Positions 1 to 6,417 of a stretch of 8,072 bases of DNA are shown one piece after another. Below the pieces are notes generated by a model that worked only from the letters and a program-made list of their open reading frames with translations, had not been told where the DNA came from and did no database searches. The position numbers and the translations under genes were made by a program. Source of the stretch: Ottowia sp. Lineage in GTDB: Bacteria > Pseudomonadota > Gammaproteobacteria > Burkholderiales > Burkholderiaceae_C. The stretch spans positions 1-8,072 of the forward strand of contig JALOAS010000119.1 of NCBI GenBank assembly GCA_023228705.1, in the 5' to 3' direction. Each line of letters starts with the position of its first letter. Position 1 is the stretch's first letter.

Positions 1-329
1 TGCACCGGATCAACCACACGCTGAGCCTGATCGCGCCGGAGGCGCGCTCGCGCTCGCACCTGCGCCGCGTCGAGCTGCTGACGATCATGCCGTCCCGGCG
101 CATCGACCAGATCGCCGCGCGCCACACCCGGCACCTGCCGTGGACGGTGCGCGCGCTGATGCGCATGCTGGGCATGCGAGGCGGCGCAGCCGGCGCACGC
201 AGCTCCGCGCTGGCCAGCTACCTGCTGTTCGAGCGCGAGTTCACAAGCGAACTGATCCGCCTGGGCCACGCCGACGGACTGGCCCAACAAGCGGCCATCG
301 AGCGGTTCCTTGGCTGGACCACGGATTGA
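1..329 (+). CDS. Patatin-like phospholipase, C-terminal part (5' end outside window)
   Basis: This is the 3' end of a gene whose start lies left of the window. Bases 1-2 finish a Leu codon, full codons run from base 3, and the TGA is at 327-329, giving 108 residues. It aligns without gaps to the last third of the complete patatin-like gene at 844-2064. By hand I count about 13 base differences in 329 and only four amino-acid differences (Ala/Met, Ala/Ser, Leu/Phe, Thr/Ala near the end). Six further codons differ silently, so both copies look maintained or recently duplicated rather than decaying. The visible part holds none of the catalytic motifs, which lie further upstream in the family. 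Whether this copy is full length cannot be judged here. It is intact up to its stop codon, so I call it partial, not a pseudogene. Confidence 0.85.
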   Translation, partial: HRINHTLSLIAPEARSRSHLRRVELLTIMPSRRIDQIAARHTRHLPWTVRALMRMLGMRGGAAGARSSALASYLLFEREFTSELIRLGHADGLAQQAAIERFLGWTTD

Positions 330-347
330 CCGCCCGCCGCAGGGCGG
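330..347 (+). terminator. Hairpin directly after the first patatin stop codon (possible weak terminator)
   Basis: CCGCCC (330-335) pairs perfectly with GGGCGG (342-347) across a 6-base loop. It begins right after the TGA. No T-run follows, so intrinsic termination would be weak. It may instead protect the 3' end, or simply be one of the many GC hairpins of this intergenic repeat. The identical hairpin follows the second copy. Confidence 0.3.
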
Positions 348-354
348 CCCCGGC

Positions 355-383
355 TTGTGGCCGCATGCAGGAATCCATACAAT
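355..383 (+). promoter_or_regulatory. Candidate sigma70-type promoter downstream of the first patatin copy
   Basis: TTGTGG (355-360) and TACAAT (378-383) are separated by exactly 17 bases. The -10 box is a good match and the -35 box a weak one. If active, it would transcribe through the repeat element towards the complete patatin gene, with a leader of about 450 bases. The matching place in the second copy reads GACAAT because of one T-to-G change, which spoils the -10 box. This is inferred from sequence only. Confidence 0.25.
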
Positions 384-520
384 CCGCCGCGCACGTCGCC
401 CGGCTGCGTTTCGTAGAACCTGATCAGAAACGACGCCCAGCAAGATCAGGCGCATGACGGATGACGATGACCGCGCCGCTGCGCGGCGGCGATGACTGCG
501 GCTGTGCCGCCATGATTCAC

Positions 521-618
521 GTTGAGCGTTGAGCGTTGAGCGTTGAGCGTTGAGCGTTGAGCGTTGAGCGTTGAGCGTTGAGCGTTGAGCGTTGAGCGTT
601 GAGCGTTGAGCGTTGAGC
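521..618. repeat. Tandem heptamer array, 14 perfect copies of GTTGAGC
   Basis: 98 bases consist of 14 uninterrupted identical 7-bp units. The array sits in the left half of the palindromic element, next to its axis. Perfect homogeneity suggests recent expansion by slippage. It accounts for apparent reading frames on both strands with a repeating seven-residue peptide, which are not genes. Confidence 0.97.
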
Positions 619-666
619 GTGGTGAGCTCACGCTGGACGCTGAACGCTTGACGCCAAACCTTCATC

Positions 667-685
667 AGCCGCCGCAGGCGGCTTT
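667..685 (+). terminator. GC-rich hairpin followed by TT, copy 1 (terminator-like)
   Basis: AGCCGCC (667-673) pairs perfectly with GGCGGCT (677-683) around the loop GCA and is followed by only a short T stretch. It has the shape of a weak rho-independent terminator on the + strand. It also belongs to the mirrored hairpin set of the element, so termination may not be its main role. The same hairpin recurs at 2353-2369. Confidence 0.3.
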
Positions 686-751
686 CATCAAAGGCCCGCA
701 AGGGTCGAGATCATCTGTCATCGGTCATGCGCCTGATCTTGCCAGGCATCG

Positions 752-781
752 TTTTCAGTCAGGAACCAAATTGGGTACAGT
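752..781 (+). promoter_or_regulatory. Weak candidate promoter for the complete patatin gene
   Basis: TTTTCA (752-757) and TACAGT (776-781) are 18 bases apart, each matching consensus at about four of six positions. The -35 part lies inside the right inverted end of the palindromic element (717-763), so the element may contribute to expression of the gene behind it. A leader of about 55 bases to the ATG would result. The support is weak. Confidence 0.22.
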
Positions 782-843
782 AAAACGCCCGTGACCTGCC
801 AGCCGCATTCTCCTGTCCAAAGCTCCGCCCCACGCCCTTGACC

Positions 844-2064
844 ATGACCGCCCGCGCCGCTCCTGCCCCGCCAGCCCGCGCGCCGCACACGGCCCTGCTG
901 CTCACCGGCGGCGGCGCCCGCGCGGCGTACCAGGTCGGGGTCCTGAAGGCCATTGCGCAGCTGCAGGCACGCCGTTTCCCCGGCGCCAGGGTGTCACCCT
1001 TTGACATCATCGTCGGCACGTCGGCCGGTGCCATCAATGCCGCAAGCATTGCCTGCTCGGCCGATGACTTCCAGCGCGGCGTGCGGCGGCTGTCCGCGGT
1101 ATGGAGCCGGTTCCATGCCGCGCAGGTCTATCACGCCAATGCCTGGCATACGCTGGGTACGGCGCTGCGCTGGGGCGCCTTTGGTCTGCTGGGCTGGTTT
1201 GCGCCGCTGACCCGGCTGCTGCAACCGCACTCGCTGCTGGACAACGAGCCGCTGCAGACGCTGCTGCAGCGCGAGCTGCCGCTGGCGCGCCTGCCGCAGA
1301 TGCTGGCGCAGGGGTACCTGCGGGCGCTGGCGGTCACCACGTCGAGCTACACCAGCGGCGAGCACGTCACGTTCTACACCGCGACCCGCGACATCCAGGA
1401 CTGGCAGCGGGTGCGGCGCCGCGCCGTGCGCACGCCCATCACGATCCCGCACCTGATGGCGTCCTCGGCGATCCCGCTGCTGTTTCCGGCCACGCGCATC
1501 AATGCACCGGGCGCCAGCGGCTACTACGGCGATGGATCGATGCGCCAGATCGCGCCGCTGGCGCCGGTGGTCCACCTGGGCGCGCAGCGCATTCTGGTGA
1601 TAGGCGTGGCCAGGGCGCTGGAGCCCATGGATGCGCCGGCGCAGGACGAGCCGGTCTACCCGTCGTTTGCGCAGGTGGCCAACCATGCGCTGGCCAGCAT
1701 CTTCCTGGACACGCTGGCCGCAGACGCCGAGCGCCTGCACCGGATCAACCACACGCTGAGCCTGATCGCGCCGGAGGCGCGCTCGCGCTCGCACCTGCGC
1801 CGCGTCGAGCTGCTGACGATCATGCCGTCCCGGCGCATCGACCAGATCGCCGCGCGCCACACGCGGCACCTGCCGTGGACGGTACGCATGCTGATGCGCA
1901 TGCTGGGCATGCGCGGCGGCAGCGCCGGCGCACGCAGCTCGGCGCTGGCCAGCTACCTGCTGTTCGAGCGCGAGTTCACCAGCGAACTGATCCGCCTGGG
2001 CCACGCCGACGGACTGGCCCAGCAAGCGGCCATCGAGCGGTTCTTTGGCTGGACCGCGGATTGA
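844..2064 (+). CDS. Patatin-like phospholipase / serine acyl hydrolase (complete copy)
   Basis: The product is a 406-residue member of the patatin-like family, serine lipid acyl hydrolases with a Ser-Asp dyad. From the ATG at 844 the family motifs appear in order: the glycine-rich oxyanion loop GGGARAAYQ (G22-G24, R26), the nucleophile elbow GTSAG with Ser60, and the Asp-Gly motif in GYYGDGS with Asp230. A TTG two codons earlier (838) is an alternative start. No clear Shine-Dalgarno precedes either, so the start is moderately certain. The N-terminus (ARAAPAPPARAP) is Ala/Pro-rich and not a convincing signal peptide, which suggests a cytoplasmic or membrane-peripheral enzyme. It is longer than minimal RssA-like patatins, with an extra C-terminal region of about 150 residues. 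Its last 329 bases are duplicated at the left edge. The substrate cannot be told from sequence. Confidence 0.92.
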   Translation: MTARAAPAPPARAPHTALLLTGGGARAAYQVGVLKAIAQLQARRFPGARVSPFDIIVGTSAGAINAASIACSADDFQRGVRRLSAVWSRFHAAQVYHANAWHTLGTALRWGAFGLLGWFAPLTRLLQPHSLLDNEPLQTLLQRELPLARLPQMLAQGYLRALAVTTSSYTSGEHVTFYTATRDIQDWQRVRRRAVRTPITIPHLMASSAIPLLFPATRINAPGASGYYGDGSMRQIAPLAPVVHLGAQRILVIGVARALEPMDAPAQDEPVYPSFAQVANHALASIFLDTLAADAERLHRINHTLSLIAPEARSRSHLRRVELLTIMPSRRIDQIAARHTRHLPWTVRMLMRMLGMRGGSAGARSSALASYLLFEREFTSELIRLGHADGLAQQAAIERFFGWTAD

Positions 2065-2082
2065 CCGCCCGCCGCAGGGCGG
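2065..2082 (+). terminator. Hairpin directly after the second patatin stop codon (possible weak terminator)
   Basis: CCGCCC (2065-2070) and GGGCGG (2077-2082) form a perfect 6-bp stem immediately after the TGA. There is no T-run. It is identical to the hairpin behind the first copy. Confidence 0.3.
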
Positions 2083-2153
2083 CCCCGGCTTGTGGCCGCA
2101 TGCAGGAATCCAGACAATCCGCCGCGCACGTCGCCCGGCTGCGTTTCGTAGAA

Positions 2154-2408
2154 CCTGATCAGAAACGACGCCCAGCAAGATCAGGCGCATGACCGATGAC
2201 GGATGACGATGGCCGCGCCGCTGCGCGGCGGCGATGACTGCGGCTGCGCCGCCATGATTCACGTTGAGCGTTGAGCGTTGAGCGTTGGGCGTTGGGCGTT
2301 GGGCGTGGTGGGCACACGCTGGACGCTGAACGCTTGACGCCAAACCTTCATCAGCCGCCGCAGGCGGCTTTCATCCAAGGCCCGCATGGGCCAAGATCAC
2401 CTGTCATC
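2154..2408. repeat. Modular palindromic intergenic element, copy 2 (right inverted end missing)
   Basis: The left end (2154-2200) matches the copy 1 left end and is followed by three GATGAC-type heptad units where copy 1 has two. The hairpins of the first copy recur: 2240-2252 (GCGGC-TGC-GCCGC), 2353-2369 (AGCCGCC-GCA-GGCGGCT) and 2379-2392 (GGCCC-GCAT-GGGCC, perfect here but imperfect in copy 1). The core has six heptamers, then the reversed degenerate heptads at 2318-2338. After GTCATC (2403-2408) the inverted end seen in copy 1 is absent and metG promoter-region sequence begins. Together with the short stretch 2065-2153, this accounts for most of the 412-bp gap between the patatin gene and metG. 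Confidence 0.7.
2263..2304. repeat. Tandem heptamer array, 3 x GTTGAGC then 3 x GTTGGGC
   Basis: Six 7-bp units occupy 42 bases. The first three are GTTGAGC. The last three share one A-to-G variant, GTTGGGC. The shared variant in neighbouring units shows the array grew by copying adjacent units after the mutation. The equivalent array in copy 1 has 14 units, all GTTGAGC. Confidence 0.97.
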
Positions 2409-2416
2409 CGGTACGC

Positions 2417-2446
2417 TGACAATGCTTGCCAATCAGGTCGTAGAAT
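2417..2446 (+). promoter_or_regulatory. Candidate promoter of metG
   Basis: TAGAAT (2441-2446) is a good -10 box and TGACAA (2417-2422) a possible -35 box, with 18 bases between. Transcription would begin near 2453, leaving a leader of about 25 bases. The boxes sit just after the point where the duplicated repeat element ends. The purine-rich AAGAG (2471-2475) lies only one base before the ATG, too close for a standard ribosome binding site. Confidence 0.4.
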
Positions 2447-2476
2447 GAGCGGTTCCCCGGAATTCAACGCAAGAGC

Positions 2477-4555
2477 ATGACCGCCCGGCAAATTTTTGTC
2501 ACCACCGCGCTGCCGTATGCCAACGGCAACTTCCACATCGGCCACATCATGGAGTACATCCAGGCCGACATCTGGGCGCGTTTCCAGAAGCTGCAGGGCC
2601 ACGCAGTGAACTTTGTCTGCGCCGACGACGCGCATGGCGCACCCATCATGATTGCGGCGGAAAACGCCGGCGTCACGCCCGAGCAGTTCATCGCCAAGGT
2701 GGCCGCCGGCCGGCAGCGCTACCTGGACGGCTTCCACATTGCCTTTGACAACTGGCACACGACGCACAGCCCCGAGAACACCGAGCTCGCGCAAGCCATA
2801 TACAAGGACCTGAAGGCTGCCGACCTCATAGAAACACGCAGCATCGAGCAGTTCTACGACCCGCAAAAGGGCATGTTCCTGCCCGACCGCTACATCAAGG
2901 GCGAGTGTCCCAACTGCCACGCCAAGGACCAGTACGGCGACAACTGCGAGGTCTGCAGCGCGGTCTACTCGCCCACCGACCTCCTGGAGCCGTACTCGGT
3001 GCTCACCGGCGCGCGCCCCGAGCTGCGCCAGAGCGAGCACTTCTTCTTTCGCCTCTCGGACCCGCGCTGCATAGCCTTCCTGCGCGAGTGGACGCTGCCC
3101 AGCCGCCTGCAGCCGGAGGTGGCGCACAAGGTGCGCGAATGGATACTTCCGGGCGAGGATGGCCGGCCGCGCATGGGCGACTGGGACATCTCGCGCGATG
3201 CGCCCTACTTCGGCATAGAGATTCCGGACGCGCCGGGCAAGTACTTCTACGTGTGGCTGGACGCGCCCATAGGCTACCTGGCCAGCCTCAAGAACCTGCT
3301 GCACAAGCGCGGCGAGGACTACGACGCGTACATGGCGCAGCCCGGGCTGGAGCAGTACCACTTCATAGGCAAGGACATCATCACCTTCCACACGCTGTTC
3401 TGGCCCGCCATGCTCAAGTTCAGCGGCCGCAAGGTGCCCGACAACGTCTTCGTGCACGGCTTCCTCACGGTCAACAACGGCGAGAAGATGAGCAAGAGCC
3501 GCGGCACCGGCCTCGATCCGCTCCGGTACCTGGAGCTGGACATGAACCCGGACTGGCTGCGCTACTACCTGGCGGCCAAGCTGTCCGCGCGCAACGAGGA
3601 CATCGACTTCAACGCCGACGACTTCATGGCGCGCGTCAACAGCGACCTCATAGGCAAGTACGTCAACATTGCCAGCCGCAGCGCCGGCTTCATCAACAAG
3701 CGCTTCGGCGGCAGGCTGGGCCCGCTGGCCGACGACGGCGCGCAGCTGCTGGCGGCCTTGCGCGACGCGCTGCCCCGGATCACGGCGTTGTATGAGCACC
3801 GGGAATTCAGCAAGGCGGTACGCCACATCATGCAGCTGGCCGACCAGGTCAACGCCTACGTGGACCAGAACAAGCCCTGGGAGCTGGCGCGCCAGGACGG
3901 AATGGACGCGCGGCTGCACGCGGTGTGCAGCGCGTGCATAGAGGCATTCCGCGTGCTCACGCTGTACCTGCAGCCCGTCTTGCCCCAGCTCGCCGCCGAC
4001 GTGGCCGGGTTCCTGGGCACGCCGGCGCAGGACTTCAGCCACGTGCCGCAGGCGCTGGGACGCGGCTGGCGCATAGGCGCGTACCGCCACCTCATGCGCC
4101 GCGTCGAGGACAAGCAGCTGGACGCGCTGTTTGCGCCGCCCGAAGGCGCCGCAGCCAACACCGCCGACAGCGCCGACGCCGCGCCGCCGGCTCCGGGCGG
4201 CGAGCCCGTGGCCGACACCATAGGCATCGATGACTTTGCCAGGGTCGACCTGCGCATCGCGAAGATCCTGGACTGCCAGCCGGTGGATGGCTCCAGCAAA
4301 CTGCTGCAACTGACGCTGGACGTGGGCGAGGAGACGCCGCGCAACGTGTTTGCCGGCATCGCGCAGCACTACCGGCCCGACGAGCTGCGCGGCAAGCTCA
4401 CGGTCATGGTCGCCAACCTCGCGCCGCGCAAGATGCGCTTTGGCGTGAGCCAGGGCATGGTGCTGGCGGCCAGCCACGCCGATGAAAAAACGCAGCCCGG
4501 TATCTTCGTGCTCACGCCCTGGCCCGGCGCCCGGCCCGGCATGCGCGTGAGCTGA
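2477..4555 (+). CDS. metG: Methionine--tRNA ligase (MetRS), with C-terminal tRNA-binding domain
   Basis: This cytoplasmic class I aminoacyl-tRNA synthetase charges tRNA-Met, including the initiator tRNA, with methionine at the cost of ATP. The 692-residue length is usual for the long bacterial form. The visible order is the HIGH signature (H20-H23) in the N-terminal Rossmann domain, then a zinc knuckle with four cysteines (C144, C147, C157, C160). Next come the KMSKS loop (K337-S341) and the helical anticodon-binding domain (about 385-540). An Ala/Pro-rich linker (about 553-580) leads to the EMAPII/Trbp111-like OB-fold tRNA-binding domain (about 585-692), which usually supports dimerisation. 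The four-Cys knuckle marks the E. coli-like type. The start at 2477 places HIGH at the normal distance from the N-terminus. An oddity is that about 11 of roughly 36 Ile codons are ATA, normally the rarest Ile codon in GC-rich genomes. Confidence 0.98.
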   Translation: MTARQIFVTTALPYANGNFHIGHIMEYIQADIWARFQKLQGHAVNFVCADDAHGAPIMIAAENAGVTPEQFIAKVAAGRQRYLDGFHIAFDNWHTTHSPENTELAQAIYKDLKAADLIETRSIEQFYDPQKGMFLPDRYIKGECPNCHAKDQYGDNCEVCSAVYSPTDLLEPYSVLTGARPELRQSEHFFFRLSDPRCIAFLREWTLPSRLQPEVAHKVREWILPGEDGRPRMGDWDISRDAPYFGIEIPDAPGKYFYVWLDAPIGYLASLKNLLHKRGEDYDAYMAQPGLEQYHFIGKDIITFHTLFWPAMLKFSGRKVPDNVFVHGFLTVNNGEKMSKSRGTGLDPLRYLELDMNPDWLRYYLAAKLSARNEDIDFNADDFMARVNSDLIGKYVNIASRSAGFINKRFGGRLGPLADDGAQLLAALRDALPRITALYEHREFSKAVRHIMQLADQVNAYVDQNKPWELARQDGMDARLHAVCSACIEAFRVLTLYLQPVLPQLAADVAGFLGTPAQDFSHVPQALGRGWRIGAYRHLMRRVEDKQLDALFAPPEGAAANTADSADAAPPAPGGEPVADTIGIDDFARVDLRIAKILDCQPVDGSSKLLQLTLDVGEETPRNVFAGIAQHYRPDELRGKLTVMVANLAPRKMRFGVSQGMVLAASHADEKTQPGIFVLTPWPGARPGMRVS

Positions 4556-4625
4556 GCCCGGCCACCTGGACACCCGAACACCCGGTCCCGGACAACCTGG
4601 CAAACGCCGCCCTGACAGCCGTCCC

Positions 4626-6326
4626 ATGCTGCAATTCCGCCCCAAGCTCATCGACTCGTTTGCCGGCTACAACCGGCAGCGCTTCCTGGCCGACCTGGGC
4701 GCCGGGGTCACCGTGGCCGTGGTCGCGCTGCCGCTGGCCATGGCCTTTGCCATTGCCTCGGGACTGAAGCCGGAGGCGGGCCTGTTCACCGCGATCATCG
4801 GCGGCCTCATCATTTCGCTGCTGGGCGGCAGCAAGGTGCAGATCGGCGGGCCGGCCGGCGCGTTCATCGTCATCGTCTACGGCATCGTGCTCGATCATGG
4901 CGTGTCCGGGCTCATCGTCGCCACGATCATGTCCGGCATGCTGCTTTTTGCCATGGGGCTGCTGCGGCTGGGCACGCTGGTGCGCTACATCCCCACGTCG
5001 GTCATCGTCGGATTTACCAACGGCATTGCCGTTCTCATCGCATTCACGCAGGTCAAGGACTTCCTGGGGCTGACCATTGCCGACATGCCCGGGGACTTCT
5101 TTGGCGTGATCGCCGCGCTGTGGCGGCACCGGGAAAGCTTCAACGGCTGGGCGTTCGGCCTGGCCACGGCGTCGCTGGCGGTGCTCGTGCTCTGGCAGAA
5201 CGGGCTGCCCGCGCTTGGGCGCCGCATGCCCGCGCACCGCGGGTGGCTGGCGCGCGTGGCCGGCATCCCCGGCACCATCGTCGCGCTGGTGCTGGCCATG
5301 CTTGCGGTCAGCCTGTTCGAGCTGCCGGTTGAAACCATAGGCAGCCGCTTTGGCGGCATCCCGTCCAGCCTGCCGCACTGGTCCTGGCCCAGCCTGGACT
5401 GGGCGTCGACGCGGGTCCTGCTCATGCCCGCGATCACGCTGGCGCTGCTGGGCGCCATCGAGTCGCTGCTGTGCGCGCGCGTGGCCGACGACATCATCAA
5501 GGACCGGCACGACCCCAACCAGGAGCTCATGGCGCAGGGCATTGCCAACTTTGTCGCACCCTTGCTGGCCGGCATGCCGGCCACCGGCACCATTGCGCGC
5601 ACGGTGACCGGCGTGAACGCCGGTGCCAACACGCCGGTTGCGGGAACGATCCACGCGCTGGCGCTGCTGGTCGTGGTGCTGGTTGCCGCGCCGCTGGCGG
5701 CATCGATTCCGCTGGCCACGCTGGCTGCCATCCTCATGTTCGTGGCCTGGAACATGGGCGAGTGGCGCGCCTTTGCCCACGTGCGGCGCATGACGCTGCC
5801 GTACGGCACGACGCTGCTGGCCGTGTTTGGCCTGACGGTGGTCTTTGACCTTACCGTGGCGGTGCAGTTCGGCATCTTTGCGGCCATCGTCACGTTCATC
5901 TACCGCATCGCCCGCATGTCGGGCGCCGAGCCGGTGCAGCTGCCGCCGCGGCAGGACGTTGCGAACGACATCAGCGCCTGGCGCCTGCACGGCGCGATCT
6001 TCTTCGGCGCCACGACCATCGCCGACCGGCTGCTGAAAAATCTCCCGAGCCGGGTGCTGGTGCTGGACTTTGAACACGTGCTCTACATGGACTCGACCGG
6101 GGCGGACGCGCTCAACACGGTGATTGCCGAATGTGCGGAACAAGGCGTGGCCGTGCTGTGCTCGGCGCTGGGCGCGCAGCCACTGGACATGGCGCGGCGC
6201 ACGGGCATGCTCGCCCGCCTCGGGCATCCGCCTGCCGCCAGCCTGGAGCAGGCGCTGGCCACCGCGAGGTCGGAGCTGGCCGAAGCAGGCCATGCTGCGC
6301 GCGGAACCGGAGCCGGAAAGCCGTAG
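4626..6326 (+). CDS. SulP-family inorganic anion transporter with C-terminal STAS domain
   Basis: The product is a 566-residue inner-membrane protein of the SulP (SLC26-like) family, which moves sulfate, bicarbonate or other anions, usually by cation symport or anion exchange. The N-terminal core shows the family pattern: LPLAMAFAIASGL (35-47), then GGSKVQIGGPAGAF (67-80), followed by many hydrophobic segments up to about residue 430, consistent with 10-14 membrane spans. The C-terminal STAS domain covers about 439-545 and carries the MDSTGADAL motif (D489-G492), where anti-anti-sigma-like domains carry their regulatory Ser/Thr. The gene starts 70 bp after metG with no terminator between, so read-through from metG is plausible. 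No ribosome binding site is obvious. The start is supported by the typical short N-terminus before the first membrane segment. The substrate cannot be assigned; sulfate and bicarbonate are both possible. Confidence 0.93.
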   Translation: MLQFRPKLIDSFAGYNRQRFLADLGAGVTVAVVALPLAMAFAIASGLKPEAGLFTAIIGGLIISLLGGSKVQIGGPAGAFIVIVYGIVLDHGVSGLIVATIMSGMLLFAMGLLRLGTLVRYIPTSVIVGFTNGIAVLIAFTQVKDFLGLTIADMPGDFFGVIAALWRHRESFNGWAFGLATASLAVLVLWQNGLPALGRRMPAHRGWLARVAGIPGTIVALVLAMLAVSLFELPVETIGSRFGGIPSSLPHWSWPSLDWASTRVLLMPAITLALLGAIESLLCARVADDIIKDRHDPNQELMAQGIANFVAPLLAGMPATGTIARTVTGVNAGANTPVAGTIHALALLVVVLVAAPLAASIPLATLAAILMFVAWNMGEWRAFAHVRRMTLPYGTTLLAVFGLTVVFDLTVAVQFGIFAAIVTFIYRIARMSGAEPVQLPPRQDVANDISAWRLHGAIFFGATTIADRLLKNLPSRVLVLDFEHVLYMDSTGADALNTVIAECAEQGVAVLCSALGAQPLDMARRTGMLARLGHPPAASLEQALATARSELAEAGHAARGTGAGKP

Positions 6327-6405
6327 GCAGGCCAGGCGGAGCGCAGGCAAAGGCCCGGGTCTGCGCACCATGCCAGCGCCCGCACTGCGGGACGCGCTAG
6401 GCTCC

Positions 6406-6411
6406 TAGAAT
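6406..6411 (+). promoter_or_regulatory. Candidate -10 box just upstream of xdhC
   Basis: TAGAAT ends six bases before the xdhC ATG. If it is a working -10 element, transcription would begin at or near the ATG, giving a leaderless or nearly leaderless message. No good -35 box stands 16-18 bases upstream. A purine-rich AGGG (6413-6416) one base before the ATG is too close for a normal Shine-Dalgarno. Read-through from the SulP gene, whose stop is 91 bases upstream, is the alternative. Confidence 0.3.
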
Positions 6412-6417
6412 CAGGGC

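Larger units (their letters stand above)
419..763. repeat. Modular palindromic intergenic element, copy 1 (inverted ends, paired hairpins, heptamer core)
   Basis: The two ends are 47-base imperfect inverted repeats (419-465 and 717-763), with 39 of 47 positions matching by hand. They include a perfect 19-base core, GCAAGATCAGGCGCATGAC, on the left and its complement on the right. Going inward, the halves mirror each other. The left side has GATGAC units, a hairpin at 474-488 (CGCCGC-TGC-GCGGCG), GATGAC, and a hairpin at 498-510. The right side has a hairpin at 667-683 (AGCCGCC-GCA-GGCGGCT), TTCATC, and an imperfect GGCCC/GGGTC hairpin near 693-706. The axis is the perfect palindrome GTGAGCTCAC (622-631). 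On its left are 14 GTTGAGC heptamers, and on its right three degenerate heptamers in the opposite sense (632-652: GCTGGAC, GCTGAAC, GCTTGAC). No protein is encoded. It resembles a MITE or BIME-like repeat in organisation, but I do not recognise a named family. Confidence 0.7.
1736..2408 (+). repeat. Direct duplication: second copy of segment 1-722
   Basis: Bases 1736-2408 repeat bases 1-722 in the same orientation. The coding part (1736-2064 against 1-329) is gap-free and about 96% identical. The non-coding part (2065-2408 against 330-722) differs by 49 bases in length. That difference is fully explained by eight fewer heptamers in the core array (-56) and one extra GATGAC-type unit (+7). Similarity stops after GTCATC at 722/2408, where the first copy leads into the patatin upstream region and the second into the metG promoter region. 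Confidence 0.95.

Noticed and set aside
521..618. CRISPR array
   Set aside because: The units are 7 bp, directly abutting, with no spacers and no cas genes.
446..631. Minus-strand reading frame with a repeating seven-residue peptide over the heptamer array
   Set aside because: Any open 7-bp tandem repeat reads as a seven-residue repeat in every frame. It lies wholly in the non-coding element and has no initiation signal or family resemblance.
419..763. Insertion sequence with inverted ends
   Set aside because: There is no transposase frame inside and no evident target-site duplication. A non-autonomous repeat or folded intergenic element fits better.
994..2343. Long minus-strand frame opposite the complete patatin gene (449 codons)
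   Set aside because: It is a shadow of GC-rich third-position bias: Arg/Gln/His-rich with no recognisable domain. The + strand gene has clear patatin motifs.
4556..4625. Terminator between metG and the SulP gene
   Set aside because: The 70-bp gap has no strong stem followed by a T-run that I could find.
2351..4651. Very long minus-strand frame opposite metG (766 codons)
   Set aside because: Antisense open frames of this length are common opposite GC-rich genes. Its composition is atypical and metG on the + strand is unmistakable.
4512..6371. Long minus-strand frame opposite the SulP gene (619 codons)
   Set aside because: Its composition is charged, His/Arg/Gln-rich and low in complexity, as expected from antisense of a membrane protein gene. 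The + strand shows SulP and STAS motifs.
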